From Blautia sp900556555 (GTDB lineage: Bacteria > Bacillota > Clostridia > Lachnospirales > Lachnospiraceae): a stretch of DNA of 64,000 bases. The stretch is from the NCBI GenBank assembly GCA_964250615.1, contig CAXUGM010000006.1; one strand, given 5' to 3'. The translations under genes were made by a program, and so were the position numbers. Positions 33,830 to 43,440 of the stretch are shown piece by piece; within the stretch, counting starts at the first letter, position 1, and each line of letters opens with the position of its first letter. A model generated the notes under the pieces. The model was not told where the DNA came from. It saw nothing but the letters and a program-made list of their open reading frames with translations, and made no database searches.

Positions 33830-34729
33830 ATGAAGAAAAAGAGCAGATTTGCCAGATATTCTATTCAGGATAAGGCATTATTGATAACAGGTTATATTCT
33901 GCTGGGGTTGTTTGTTGTGGCAATTGTGATTCCTATGTTTTATATTATCGTTGCTTCTTTTATGGATCCGGTTATGCTTCAGAACAAAGGAATTACCTTT
34001 GATTTCAGCAAATGGACAACAACAGCATATGAAAGGGTTATTTCTAACCCACAGATTTGGATTGGTTTCAAGAATGCAGTTATTTACTCTGTTGTTTTCA
34101 CAATAGTATCTGTGTTTATTACACTGCTGGCTGCATATCCCATGTCAAGATCTGACTTTAAAGGGAAAAAGATTTTTAACACGATTTTTATCATTACCAT
34201 GTTTTTTGGCGGTGGTTTGATTCCTACATATTTATTAATCAGTGATCTCGGACTTCTTGACAGTATGTGGGCAGTCATTCTTCCAGGTGCTTTCAGCGTA
34301 TGGAATATGATTATTGCAAGGACATATTACCAGGGGATTCCTACAGAGCTTCGTGAAGCCGCTGACGTGGATGGTGCAAATGAAATGGTGTATTTCTTTA
34401 AAATTTTACTTCCGGTTTGTACACCAGTCATTGCAGTGCTTGCATTATGGCAGTTTGTTGGAATGTGGAACAGCTACTTTGATGCTATGATTTATCTGAA
34501 TGATTCTGCAAAACAGCCGTTGCAGTTAGTGCTTCGCTCTATTTTGATTCAGAATCAGCCTGAATCCGGTATGATTTCTGATATGCAAAGTACAGCAGCA
34601 AGAGCACAGCTTGCAGAACTTTTGAAATATGCGACCATTATTGTTTCAAGTTTACCATTATTGGTAATGTATCCATTTTTCCAGAAATATTTTGATGCCG
34701 GAATCATGGCAGGTTCTATTAAAGGTTAA
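33830..34729 (+). CDS. ABC transporter permease, LplC/YtcP type (sucrose/fructan importer)
   Basis: A 299-residue partner permease with six transmembrane segments and the EAA motif REAADVDGANEMVYF near residues 178-192. It starts 14 bases after the first permease behind GAGGGAGGA. It ends 14 bases before the binding-protein gene. Confidence 0.93.
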   Translation: MKKKSRFARYSIQDKALLITGYILLGLFVVAIVIPMFYIIVASFMDPVMLQNKGITFDFSKWTTTAYERVISNPQIWIGFKNAVIYSVVFTIVSVFITLLAAYPMSRSDFKGKKIFNTIFIITMFFGGGLIPTYLLISDLGLLDSMWAVILPGAFSVWNMIIARTYYQGIPTELREAADVDGANEMVYFFKILLPVCTPVIAVLALWQFVGMWNSYFDAMIYLNDSAKQPLQLVLRSILIQNQPESGMISDMQSTAARAQLAELLKYATIIVSSLPLLVMYPFFQKYFDAGIMAGSIKG

Positions 34730-34743
34730 AGAAAAGGAGAAGT

Positions 34744-36423
34744 ATGATGAGAACAAAAACAGTTAAAAGAATGATTACCGTGTCTCTTGCAATTTGTATG
34801 GCGGCTACAATGATGACCGGATGTGGAAAGAAAAAAGTAGAGTTAAATGATGGTACTTTCCAGGAAGTAGATAAGGCAGAACTGGAATTCCCGCTGAAAG
34901 AAAAAACAAAACTTACCGGAATGATAAGTTTTCCGCCTAACACAGAATCTAATCCAAATAACAGAACAATCTTCAAACGTCTTCAGGAACAGACAAATGT
35001 AGAAATCGACTGGACAGCAATCCAGAGTGATCAGTGGGGAGACAAGATTGCCCTTTCTATGGCAAATCCGGAAGAGTTATCTGACTTTGTATTTAGTGCA
35101 GGGTTTGGAGACAGCGATTTATTGAAATATGCTGACCAGGGGATTATCATTGCACTGGAAGAATACATAGATGCGTATATGCCAAATCTGAAAGCAGTAT
35201 TTGACAAATATCCGGAATACAGAACCATGTGTACTGACACAGAAGGCCATATCTGGGCATTTCCATGGATTGAACAGCTTGGCTCAGAAAAAACAGCAAT
35301 TCAGACAGTTGGTAATATGAGTTTCATCAACAAGAAATGGCTGGATTTCCTCGGACTTGAAATACCAGAAACCGTAGACGAATTTGAACAGGTTCTGATT
35401 GCTTTCCGTGATAATGCATCAAAACTTCAGACAGAATTTGGTATTGAAGGAAGCATTATTCCTATGTCCTGCATTGTCAATGATGGAGACCAGGATCCGG
35501 CAATCTTAATCAATGGATTTGGTGAAGGCTATGGTGATGCAGATAAAGGAAGACATATTGCCGTGACAGATGATAAGAAAGTAATCTGTGCCGCAACTCA
35601 GGAAGGATACAAAAAAGGTATTCAGTGGCTGCATAAACTTAAAGAAGAAGGGCTGATTGATCCGGAAGCATTTACACAGGAATGGTCTACCTATGTTTCA
35701 AAAGGAAAATCAGGGCGTTACGGTGTGTGCTTTAGCTGGGATGTTGCCAATATCGACAATCTGAAGGACTGGGTTCCGCTTCCTGCTCTGACCGCAGACA
35801 CTACAAATATAACACCACAGAATGGTTCTTTTACAAGCGGATTTGACAGAGGTCGTTGTGTGGTAACTGCTGTTGCAAAAAATCCGGCACTTGTATGTGC
35901 ATGGTTAGACCAGATGTATGCTCCAATGCAGTCACCGCAGAATAACTGGGGTACATATGGAGAAGATGATGAATTTGATATCTTTGAAATGGGTAAAAAT
36001 GAAGAAGGCGAAGATATGCTGAAACATGCACCTCTTGGAGATGCATCTCCTGTAGAAGTAAGAGAGGCAGAATGTGTAGGCGGACCACTTGCTATTCTTG
36101 ATGAATACTATGGAAAATACGTAACATGCCCAGATGATGCACAGTATCGCCTGGATTGGATCGAAGAGTACTATACACCAGATATGCATACAAAATATGT
36201 ATATCCTAACGTATTTATGAACAGAGAAGATACAGAAGAATTATCAAATCTTCAGGCAGATATAGAGAAGACAATCAAGGCAAAAAAATCTGAATGGATC
36301 ATGGAAGGTTTCACAGATGCTGACTGGGATGAATATATTAAGAGCCTGGAAGCATATGGACTGGAAGATTATCTGGCTATTTTCCAGAAATATTTAGATT
36401 CCTTTTATGAGAATGCAGAATAA
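34744..36423 (+). CDS. ABC-type sugar-binding lipoprotein (sucrose/fructan importer)
   Basis: A 559-residue solute-binding protein, at the large end of the LplA/YtcQ-type carbohydrate-binding family. The signal sequence ends in the lipobox MMTGC (C27 when counted from the first of two consecutive ATGs). The mature part has the usual alternating lobes and a Trp/Glu-rich C terminus. Position within the GH32-fructokinase operon implies a fructose-containing ligand. The second ATG at 34747 is an equally possible start. Confidence 0.92.
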   Translation: MMRTKTVKRMITVSLAICMAATMMTGCGKKKVELNDGTFQEVDKAELEFPLKEKTKLTGMISFPPNTESNPNNRTIFKRLQEQTNVEIDWTAIQSDQWGDKIALSMANPEELSDFVFSAGFGDSDLLKYADQGIIIALEEYIDAYMPNLKAVFDKYPEYRTMCTDTEGHIWAFPWIEQLGSEKTAIQTVGNMSFINKKWLDFLGLEIPETVDEFEQVLIAFRDNASKLQTEFGIEGSIIPMSCIVNDGDQDPAILINGFGEGYGDADKGRHIAVTDDKKVICAATQEGYKKGIQWLHKLKEEGLIDPEAFTQEWSTYVSKGKSGRYGVCFSWDVANIDNLKDWVPLPALTADTTNITPQNGSFTSGFDRGRCVVTAVAKNPALVCAWLDQMYAPMQSPQNNWGTYGEDDEFDIFEMGKNEEGEDMLKHAPLGDASPVEVREAECVGGPLAILDEYYGKYVTCPDDAQYRLDWIEEYYTPDMHTKYVYPNVFMNREDTEELSNLQADIEKTIKAKKSEWIMEGFTDADWDEYIKSLEAYGLEDYLAIFQKYLDSFYENAE

Positions 36424-36441
36424 TAGAAATTTAGAGGTAGA

Positions 36442-37938
36442 ATGAGTATGAAGAGCTCTCTTTTAAATAAATCAAGACAATATGAGGTAATACATGGAGG
36501 GTGCATCAAGGCAGAGGAAAGACCAGATTTTCACTTTAGCCCGCGGGTTGGCTGGATGAATGACCCAAATGGTTTTTCCTGGTATAATGGGCAGTATCAC
36601 CTGTTTTACCAGTACAATCCATATGCGACCCATTGGGACAGCATGCATTGGGGACATGCAGTAAGCAAAGATTTGCTGCACTGGGAATATCTTCCGGCAG
36701 CATTAGCACCTGACATGGAATATGACAGAATCGGCTGTTTCTCAGGAAGTGCCATTGCACTTCCTGATGGAAGGCAGCTTCTGCTCTACACATCTGTGAA
36801 CCAGGAAACACTGGAAGATGGAAGTGTGCGTGATATACAGACACAGTCTGTTGCAGTTGGGGATGGGCTGGATTATGTGAAATATGAGCAGAACCCTGTG
36901 CTGACAGAAAAAGATATTCCAGAAGGTGCAAGTAAAGTGGACTTTAGAGACCCGAAAATCTGGAAAGGGAAAGATGGTAAATTCTATTGCGTGATTGGAA
37001 ACCGTCCTTCAGATGGAAGCGGACAGATTCTCCTTTATTCCAGTGAAAATGGATTTGACTGGAAGTTTGTCAGTATCCTGGCGAAAAACGAAAACCGTTA
37101 TGGGAAAATGTGGGAGTGCCCTGATTTCTTTGAACTGGATGGAAAGCATGTGCTTCTTACCAGTCCTCAGGATATGCTTCCGGAAGGGCTGGAGTATCAC
37201 AATGGAAATGGTACACTTTGCATCATCGGGGAACTGGATGAAACAACAGGAACCTTGAAAGAAGAAGAGCATCAGTCAATCGATTATGGCATTGATTTCT
37301 ATGCACCACAGACACTGGAAGCCCCGGATGGCCGTAGAATCATGATTGCATGGATGCAGAACTGGGATACCACAGCACACCGTCAGGATGATTCAAAATG
37401 GTTTGCCCAGATGACAATTCCGAGAGAATTGTCTGTCAGAGACGGAAGATTATACCAGGTTCCTGTAAGAGAACTGGAATCTCTGAGACATAGTAAAGTA
37501 GAGTATCAGGATGTAGAGCTGGAAGACAATACCGTTTCCCTGGATGGACTGAAAGGCCGGAGAATCGACATGGAACTTGTCATACGACCAGGCGACGAGG
37601 AAACATTATATCAGAAGTTTGCTGTACGGTTTGCCCAGAATCAGCAGTTCTATACTGCGTTAAGTTTCCGTCCACATGAGTCTGTGCTGAAAATTGACAG
37701 GAAGTTTTCAGGAAGCAGAAGAGCCTATATCCATCAGAGAAGATGCCTGGTAGATGGGGATTGCAGAGAACTGAAATTGAGAATGATTCTTGACCGGTTC
37801 AGCGTGGAAGTTTTTGTAAATGATGGAAGACAGACCATGTCAGCCACCATATTTACAGAACAGGGAGCAGATGGTATTTCCTTCGTTGCAGATGGAAAAG
37901 TGAAACTGGATGTTGTGAAATACGATTTGGTTGGATAA
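36442..37938 (+). CDS. GH32 sucrose-6-phosphate hydrolase / fructan beta-fructosidase
   Basis: A 498-residue family GH32 enzyme. The nucleophile D41 lies in WMNDPNG, the transition-state stabiliser D170 in FRDPK and the acid/base E225 in WECPD, on the five-bladed propeller (about residues 30-340) followed by the C-terminal beta-sandwich. No signal peptide is present, so it works on sugars after import. Because import is by an ABC system without phosphorylation, free sucrose or fructo-oligosaccharide is the more likely substrate than sucrose-6-phosphate. The scrB or sacA-type name therefore remains open. Confidence 0.93.
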   Translation: MSMKSSLLNKSRQYEVIHGGCIKAEERPDFHFSPRVGWMNDPNGFSWYNGQYHLFYQYNPYATHWDSMHWGHAVSKDLLHWEYLPAALAPDMEYDRIGCFSGSAIALPDGRQLLLYTSVNQETLEDGSVRDIQTQSVAVGDGLDYVKYEQNPVLTEKDIPEGASKVDFRDPKIWKGKDGKFYCVIGNRPSDGSGQILLYSSENGFDWKFVSILAKNENRYGKMWECPDFFELDGKHVLLTSPQDMLPEGLEYHNGNGTLCIIGELDETTGTLKEEEHQSIDYGIDFYAPQTLEAPDGRRIMIAWMQNWDTTAHRQDDSKWFAQMTIPRELSVRDGRLYQVPVRELESLRHSKVEYQDVELEDNTVSLDGLKGRRIDMELVIRPGDEETLYQKFAVRFAQNQQFYTALSFRPHESVLKIDRKFSGSRRAYIHQRRCLVDGDCRELKLRMILDRFSVEVFVNDGRQTMSATIFTEQGADGISFVADGKVKLDVVKYDLVG

Positions 37939-37965
37939 CAAAGATAAAGGAAAGGTACCGGAAAT

Positions 37966-38925
37966 ATGAAAAGCTATGATGTAGTGGCATTAGGAGAACT
38001 TTTAATAGATTTCACAGAAAACGGAACCAGTAAACAGGGAAATCCTTTGTTTGAAGCGAATCCAGGCGGGGCACCCTGCAATGTACTGGCAATGCTGTCA
38101 AAACTGGGACATACAACAGCTTTCATTGGGAAAGTGGGAAACGATTATTTCGGAGAGCAGCTTGGAAATGCCATTGCAGAGGCTGGGATTGATGCTTCTT
38201 TTCTTTGCAAGGATAAGGAGATTCATACCACGCTGGCTATGGTACATACATTTCCAGATGGTGACAGGGATTTTTCCTTCTACCGAAATCCGGGAGCTGA
38301 TATGATGCTTACAGAAGCTGAAATTCCAGAAGATTTGATGAAAAATACGAAGATTTTTCACTTTGGGACTCTTTCTATGACCCATGAGAATGTGCGTGCA
38401 GCAACGAAAAAAGCAATCAGGCTGGCTGCAGAAGCCGGGGCAGTGATTTCCTTTGATCCGAATCTTCGCCCTCCTCTTTGGGATTCCATGGAGCATGCAA
38501 AAGAGCAGGTTTTGTACGGGCTTAGCTGCTGTCAGGTTTTAAAAATTTCAGACAATGAAATTCAGTGGCTTACCGGGCAGGAAGATTATACAGAAGGTGT
38601 CAGGTGGATCCGTGAACGGTATTCCATTCCTCTTATTCTGGTTTCTATGGGAAAAGAAGGAAGCCGGGCATATTATCAGGACAAAATAGTGGAAGTAAAA
38701 CCATTCCTGCAAAAAAATACCATAGAGACAACAGGAGCGGGAGATACCTTCTGTGGCTGTGTTCTGCATTATGTCTGCAAATACGGCCTGGATGGTCTCA
38801 CGGAGGATATTTTGCAGGAAATGCTTACCTTTGCCAATGGAGCAGCATCTCTTATCACAACAAAAAAAGGTGCATTGAGAGTCATGCCCTCTGTAGAAGA
38901 AATAAACCAGTTGATCAAAAAATAA
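37966..38925 (+). CDS. Fructokinase (PfkB/ribokinase family)
   Basis: A 319-residue sugar kinase. The PfkB signatures are present: the N-terminal GELLIDF and NPGGAPCNV blocks, and the C-terminal ETTGAGDTFCG with catalytic D260 and its anion hole. Fructokinases of this type phosphorylate the fructose released by the GH32 enzyme encoded just upstream, feeding glycolysis. It is the last gene of the operon, and repeat array B begins about ten bases after its stop. Confidence 0.92.
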   Translation: MKSYDVVALGELLIDFTENGTSKQGNPLFEANPGGAPCNVLAMLSKLGHTTAFIGKVGNDYFGEQLGNAIAEAGIDASFLCKDKEIHTTLAMVHTFPDGDRDFSFYRNPGADMMLTEAEIPEDLMKNTKIFHFGTLSMTHENVRAATKKAIRLAAEAGAVISFDPNLRPPLWDSMEHAKEQVLYGLSCCQVLKISDNEIQWLTGQEDYTEGVRWIRERYSIPLILVSMGKEGSRAYYQDKIVEVKPFLQKNTIETTGAGDTFCGCVLHYVCKYGLDGLTEDILQEMLTFANGAASLITTKKGALRVMPSVEEINQLIKK

Positions 38926-38935
38926 ATAACTCAAA

Positions 38936-39254
38936 CTTCCTACATTTCATCCAGATCACAAGTAGGCCAAATTTCGTAATCTTTTCGTTCCAACTTACTT
39001 TTTTATGGCTCTAATAGGTGGGATTGCATGTTTTTTTTATATCAACCTACTTTTTTGTAGTCTCAATAGGCTAAAATTTAAGGTTCGCAGTTTTCAACTT
39101 GTTTTTTCTCCATAAAATGTAGGCCGAATTTAGAGAATCTTGCTTGGCAACCTATTTGTCTTCAAAATAAGTAGGTGTAATTTCAAAATTTGTTGAAACC
39201 AACCTATTTGTGCCCGAAAAAGGTAGGCTAAAAATTGCAAAATAGAGATTTTAA
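38936..39254 (+). repeat. Hairpin-repeat array B, 52-bp period, 6 units
   Basis: A second copy of the array type seen at 19456-19851. Left arms start at 38939, 38994, 39046, 39098, 39151 and 39203 (spacings 55, 52, 52, 53, 52). Most units have a preceding CAA, the arm CCTAYTT or a C-to-T variant of it, a loop of about 10-14 bases, then the right arm TAGG 21 bp after the left arm (24 in the first unit), often followed by CTAAATTT-like sequence. Variant left arms CTTA and CTTG still pair with TAGG by G-U. No open reading frame or cas gene is present. The remaining 39255-39420 shows no recognised element beyond AT-rich leader sequence. Confidence 0.85.
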
Positions 39255-39435
39255 CTGAAAAAAGAATTGAAGTACGGTTCGGTGATTTCTGGAACACTGT
39301 TTTGTGAACTGACGCATTGATTTTTCAACCTTTGGAAAATACCCTTGTAGATTTAATGTCTGCAAGGGTGTTTTGTTTTTGCAGCCTTACATAGAATAAA
39401 GTAGAGAACATCTGAATTGGATGGAGAATAGAAAT

Positions 39436-41178
39436 ATGAACAATCAGAAGCTGGAAAATATGTTAAATCTTGCTTTGGACGCCACACCACAAGAACGTGA
39501 AAAATCTTTGCAGCTTAATGTGGGATATGCTCCTTCGGAGAAAACCTGGGAATTGATCGTGAAATATTCCGGTGATTTAAAAAGCGTTCTGGGTGAGGAT
39601 ATTCAGGTGGTGGAACTGCTGAATGAATATGCGATTCTCACGGTGCCGGAAAATAGGATATCGTCGCTTGCTGATTTTCCGGAAGTGGAGTTTATCGAAA
39701 AGCCGAAACATCTCTTTTTCTCGGTGAATCAGGGTAAGAGTGCTTCCTGCATGACTTCTGTACAGAGTCCGTTTTCTCCGCTGGGAGAACCACTGACCGG
39801 AAAAGGAGTTCTTGTCGCGTGTGTGGATTCAGGAATTGATTACAGTCATCCTGATTTTCGAAAAGAAGACGGAAGCACCAGGATTTTGAGGCTGTGGGAT
39901 CAGAGTGTGCCGGGAAATCCTCCGCAGGGATACAAGATAGGAACAGAATATACAAAAGAACAGATTGACGCAGCACTGCTTGCTCCTGCAAAAGCAGAAC
40001 AAGAGCGTATCGTTCCAAGCCGGGATCTGAGTGGTCACGGGACAGGGGTAATGGGGATTGCTGCAGGAAATGGCAGAGCTTCCGATGGAGTTTACAGGGG
40101 CGTGGCGTACGAGAGTGATTTGGTCGTGGTGAAGCTGGGGATTTCCAGAGAAGATGGATTTCCAAGAACCACAGAACTGATGCAGGGAATTGATTATGTG
40201 ATCCGGCAGGCAGTGGCATTTCAAAAACCTGTGGCTCTGAATCTTAGTTTTGGGAATAATTATGGTTCCCACAGTGGGGAATCCCTGATTGAAAATTATA
40301 TAGACAGTGTCTCCAATCTGGGGCGGAATGTGATTTCCGTGGGAATGGGAAACGAAGGAAATGCGGCACTTCATACGTCAGGGCAATTGACAGAGGGAGA
40401 ACCTTATGAAATTTCCCTCAATGTGGATGCCTATGAAGTTTCTTTGAACGTACAGCTCTGGAAACAATATGTAGACGAAATGGAAATTGTGCTTATTCAT
40501 CCGAATGGACAGATGGTAGGGCCTTTCCGGGAAATTTTAGGACCTCAAAGGTTTTCTTTTGGCTCTACAGAAATATTGCTTTACTACGGGGAGCCTGCAC
40601 CGTTTAGTCTTTCTCAGGAAATTTATATCGAATTTATCTCCAAGAATCAGTATGTGGACAGCGGAACGTGGAAAATCCGCCTGATTCCCAGAAAAATTGT
40701 GGATGGAAGGTATGATTTGTGGCTGCCAGGTGGAGGAGTGCTGAATCTTGGGACAAAATTTCTTTATCCAACACCAGAAACAACGCTGACCATTCCATCA
40801 ACAGCAAGAAACGTGATTTCTGTAGGTGCATACGATTCCAGATATCTGGCTTATGCAGACTTTTCAGGGAGAGGTTATACCAGAGTGACGAATGAGGTGA
40901 AGCCAGATATAGCGGCACCGGGGGTAGAAATCAGGACAGCAGCACCACAGGGAGGATATGCACAAAGAACAGGAACCTCTTTTGCGGCGCCCTTTGTCAC
41001 AGGGGCTGCGGCACTTTTAATGGAATGGGGGATTGTGAGAGGGAATGACCAGTTTTTGTATGGAGAGAAAGTAAAGGCGTATTTGCGAAGAGGGGCAAGA
41101 CAGCTTCCGGGAAATGTGTATCCCAATGAGAGGCTGGGGTATGGGGTGCTGTGTGTGAGGGAGAGTCTGCCGTTTTAA
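39436..41178 (+). CDS. Subtilisin-like serine protease (S8), no signal peptide
   Basis: A 580-residue subtilase. The catalytic triad is D131 in VDSGIDYSHPDF, H201 in SGHGTGVMGIAAGNG and S515 in GTSFAAP. A stretch of more than 300 residues between H and S contains an inserted beta domain, as in the CspA/B/C-like clostridial subtilases. Residues 1-85 look like a prodomain. There is no signal peptide or membrane segment, so it may act inside the cell or be released non-classically. I chose the ATG at 39436, nine bases after GGAG, over an in-frame ATG at 39421 that has no ribosome site. Substrate unknown. Confidence 0.9.
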   Translation: MNNQKLENMLNLALDATPQEREKSLQLNVGYAPSEKTWELIVKYSGDLKSVLGEDIQVVELLNEYAILTVPENRISSLADFPEVEFIEKPKHLFFSVNQGKSASCMTSVQSPFSPLGEPLTGKGVLVACVDSGIDYSHPDFRKEDGSTRILRLWDQSVPGNPPQGYKIGTEYTKEQIDAALLAPAKAEQERIVPSRDLSGHGTGVMGIAAGNGRASDGVYRGVAYESDLVVVKLGISREDGFPRTTELMQGIDYVIRQAVAFQKPVALNLSFGNNYGSHSGESLIENYIDSVSNLGRNVISVGMGNEGNAALHTSGQLTEGEPYEISLNVDAYEVSLNVQLWKQYVDEMEIVLIHPNGQMVGPFREILGPQRFSFGSTEILLYYGEPAPFSLSQEIYIEFISKNQYVDSGTWKIRLIPRKIVDGRYDLWLPGGGVLNLGTKFLYPTPETTLTIPSTARNVISVGAYDSRYLAYADFSGRGYTRVTNEVKPDIAAPGVEIRTAAPQGGYAQRTGTSFAAPFVTGAAALLMEWGIVRGNDQFLYGEKVKAYLRRGARQLPGNVYPNERLGYGVLCVRESLPF

Positions 41179-41373
41179 AGTTAAATTAGTTAAATGGACT
41201 TAATTGGTTAAGAATAAAAGGTTTTTGGAGGGGTGATTTTTGACCGTAATAGGAACAAAAAAAGAGAAAAAATTGTGCAAAGTGTATATTTTTTGAAAGC
41301 GAAAAACGATAGGTACTGGACAATATTGATATTTTGTGATATAAATTTAATTATAAAAAGTGTAAACTTCAGT

Positions 41374-41425
41374 TATCTGTTTTTCCGATCTTATCTGTAT
41401 TTTGAGACATTAAGAAAAACAGATA
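41374..41425 (+). promoter_or_regulatory. 12-bp inverted repeat in the leader of the rnfC2-metV-metF operon
   Basis: TATCTGTTTTTC (41374-41385) is exactly complementary to GAAAAACAGATA (41414-41425), with a 28-base loop that contains another TATCTGT. It sits about 50 bases before the ribosome site of the operon. It could be an operator or an RNA switch helix. No promoter hexamers or other features stand out in 41179-41460. Confidence 0.45.
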
Positions 41426-41474
41426 CTTGTTATGTTTATATGTTTATAAATCATTATGTAAGGAAGGTGAGCAA

Positions 41475-43439
41475 TTGGAAAACTATACTAAGTATAAGTT
41501 GAAAGAGCATGATGAACTGGAAGCCCTGCTTGCGGATAAGGACAACCTGTTTGTAATTGCTTGTAACAAGTGCTTCAAGGAATTTGTGACCGTTGACGAA
41601 CCGGACTGTGATGAGTTCTTAGAACTCGCTGCAAAGCAGGGAAAAACAGTTACCGGCAGTGCCAAGGTCGATTTTGTGTGTAATAAGGTTCAGACCGAGA
41701 GAAAGATCAAAGACATGATTCCGGAAGGAACAGAGAATGTAGTTGTGATCTCCTGCGGTCTTGGTGTACAGACCGTTGCGGAACTGTCAGGAAAACCGAC
41801 TTACGCAGCAGCAAACACACTGAATTATACAGGACATCATGGTATGGCTCTTACAAAGAAGAGCTGTGATGCATGTGCTCAGTGTTACCTAAATCTCACA
41901 GGAGGAATCTGTCCAATCGTTGACTGCTCCAAGAGTCTTGTAAACGGCCAGTGCGGCGGTGCAAAGAATGGAAAATGCGAGATTGATCCTGATAAAGATT
42001 GTGCATGGGAAAAGATTAACAAAAAACTGGAACAGCAGGGCCGCCTGGAAGAATTCTTAAAACAGCCGGTTCAGATTCGTGATTACTTTAAGACAGATGT
42101 AGAAGTAATCAAGAAATATGTAAAAGAAATCCGTGAAGAAAGATGTGCAGGCTATTATGGCGGTGTTCATCCTTCAGAGCATAAGGAATTCAGTGAGCAT
42201 CTTGCTCTTCAGAGATTCCCGGCTCCTAAGACCGTAGTGATTCAGATGTCCCAGCATCTTGGAGCACCGGCTAATCCAATCGTACAGGTTGGAGATTATG
42301 TAAAAGTAGGTCAGAAGATTGGTGAGGCTGCCGGCTTTATCAGTGCACCGGTACACTCCAGTGTCAGCGGTACCGTTGTGGCAATCGAGCCACGTATGCA
42401 TGCTACAAGAGGCTGCGAAATGACAGCCGTTGTTATCGAATCCGATGGCAAGAATGAACTGCATGAATCTGTAAAACCACATAAATCATACGAAGAACTG
42501 ACTCCAGATGAAATCATTGAGATCATCAAAGAAGCAGGTATTGTTGGTATGGGTGGTGCAGGATTCCCTACTTGTGTAAAATTAAAACCAGCGAAACCGG
42601 TAGACACTATTCTGTTAAACGGTTGCGAATGTGAGCCAATGCTGACAGCAGACCACAGAGTGCTTCTTGAGTTTGCAGATGATATTATTTATGGTCTGAA
42701 AGCAATTCTCAAGACAACAGGAGCAGAAAAAGGTCTTATTGTAATCGAAGACAATAAACCGGATGCTATTGAACATCTTCAGGCGAAGGTTGCTGATCTT
42801 GATAATATTGATGTATTTGTTGCCAAGACAAAATATCCACAGGGTGCTGAAAAAACTCTGATCAAACGTGTTATGGGAAGAATTGTTCCAAACGGCGGTC
42901 TTCCTGCAGACGTAGGTGTTGTAGTAAGTAACATCAGTACAGTAAAAGCGATTTCTGATGCTATCCAGACAGGTATGCCTCTGATTGAGCGTGTTGCCAC
43001 TGTAACTGGTCCGAAGATTAAGAACCCTGGTAACTTCATCGTTAAGATTGGTACAAATGTACAGGAACTCATTGATTACTGTGGAGGTACCACAGAGGAT
43101 GATGTTCTGATCAAGATGGGCGGTCCTATGATGGGATTTGAACTGAAAGATCTGAATGTACCTATGATGAAAGGTTCCAACGGTATTATTGCAATTGATA
43201 CCGATGAAACAGAAGAAGTAGCATGTATTAAGTGCGGACGTTGTGTTGATGTCTGTCCGATGGAACTGTCTCCGCTGTATTTTGCAAAATATGCGGATGA
43301 GCAGAACTGGCAGGGCATGAAGGACATGAACGTTATGAATTGTGTTGAGTGCAGATGTTGTGAATTTATCTGTTCTTCCAAGATTCCGCTTGTATCTAAG
43401 ATTAAAGCAGGAAAGTTAGCAGTAAGGGAGCTGAAGTAA
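41475..43439 (+). CDS. MetV-RnfC2 fusion protein, electron-input subunit of methylene-THF reductase
   Basis: A 654-residue fusion. Residues 1 to about 215 form a MetV-like (methylene-tetrahydrofolate reductase C-terminal family) Cys-rich domain with CNKCFKEF, CYLNLTGGICPI and CSKSLVNGQCGG. Residues from about 215 form an RnfC-like NADH/FMN-binding module ending in two ferredoxin-like clusters, CIKCGRCVDVCP and CVECRCCEFICSSK. In acetogens an RnfC2 subunit joins MetV and MetF to pass electrons from NADH to methylene-THF. The start is TTG at 41475, seven bases after AGGAAGG. An upstream in-frame ATG at 41427 has no ribosome site. It is first of three tightly spaced genes. Confidence 0.88.
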   Translation: MENYTKYKLKEHDELEALLADKDNLFVIACNKCFKEFVTVDEPDCDEFLELAAKQGKTVTGSAKVDFVCNKVQTERKIKDMIPEGTENVVVISCGLGVQTVAELSGKPTYAAANTLNYTGHHGMALTKKSCDACAQCYLNLTGGICPIVDCSKSLVNGQCGGAKNGKCEIDPDKDCAWEKINKKLEQQGRLEEFLKQPVQIRDYFKTDVEVIKKYVKEIREERCAGYYGGVHPSEHKEFSEHLALQRFPAPKTVVIQMSQHLGAPANPIVQVGDYVKVGQKIGEAAGFISAPVHSSVSGTVVAIEPRMHATRGCEMTAVVIESDGKNELHESVKPHKSYEELTPDEIIEIIKEAGIVGMGGAGFPTCVKLKPAKPVDTILLNGCECEPMLTADHRVLLEFADDIIYGLKAILKTTGAEKGLIVIEDNKPDAIEHLQAKVADLDNIDVFVAKTKYPQGAEKTLIKRVMGRIVPNGGLPADVGVVVSNISTVKAISDAIQTGMPLIERVATVTGPKIKNPGNFIVKIGTNVQELIDYCGGTTEDDVLIKMGGPMMGFELKDLNVPMMKGSNGIIAIDTDETEEVACIKCGRCVDVCPMELSPLYFAKYADEQNWQGMKDMNVMNCVECRCCEFICSSKIPLVSKIKAGKLAVRELK

Positions 43440-43440
43440 T

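Noticed and set aside
41233..41502. 89-codon frame upstream of the RnfC2 gene
   Set aside because: It starts at GTG only two bases from a GGAGG, overlaps the next gene, and encodes an unstructured mix without similarity.
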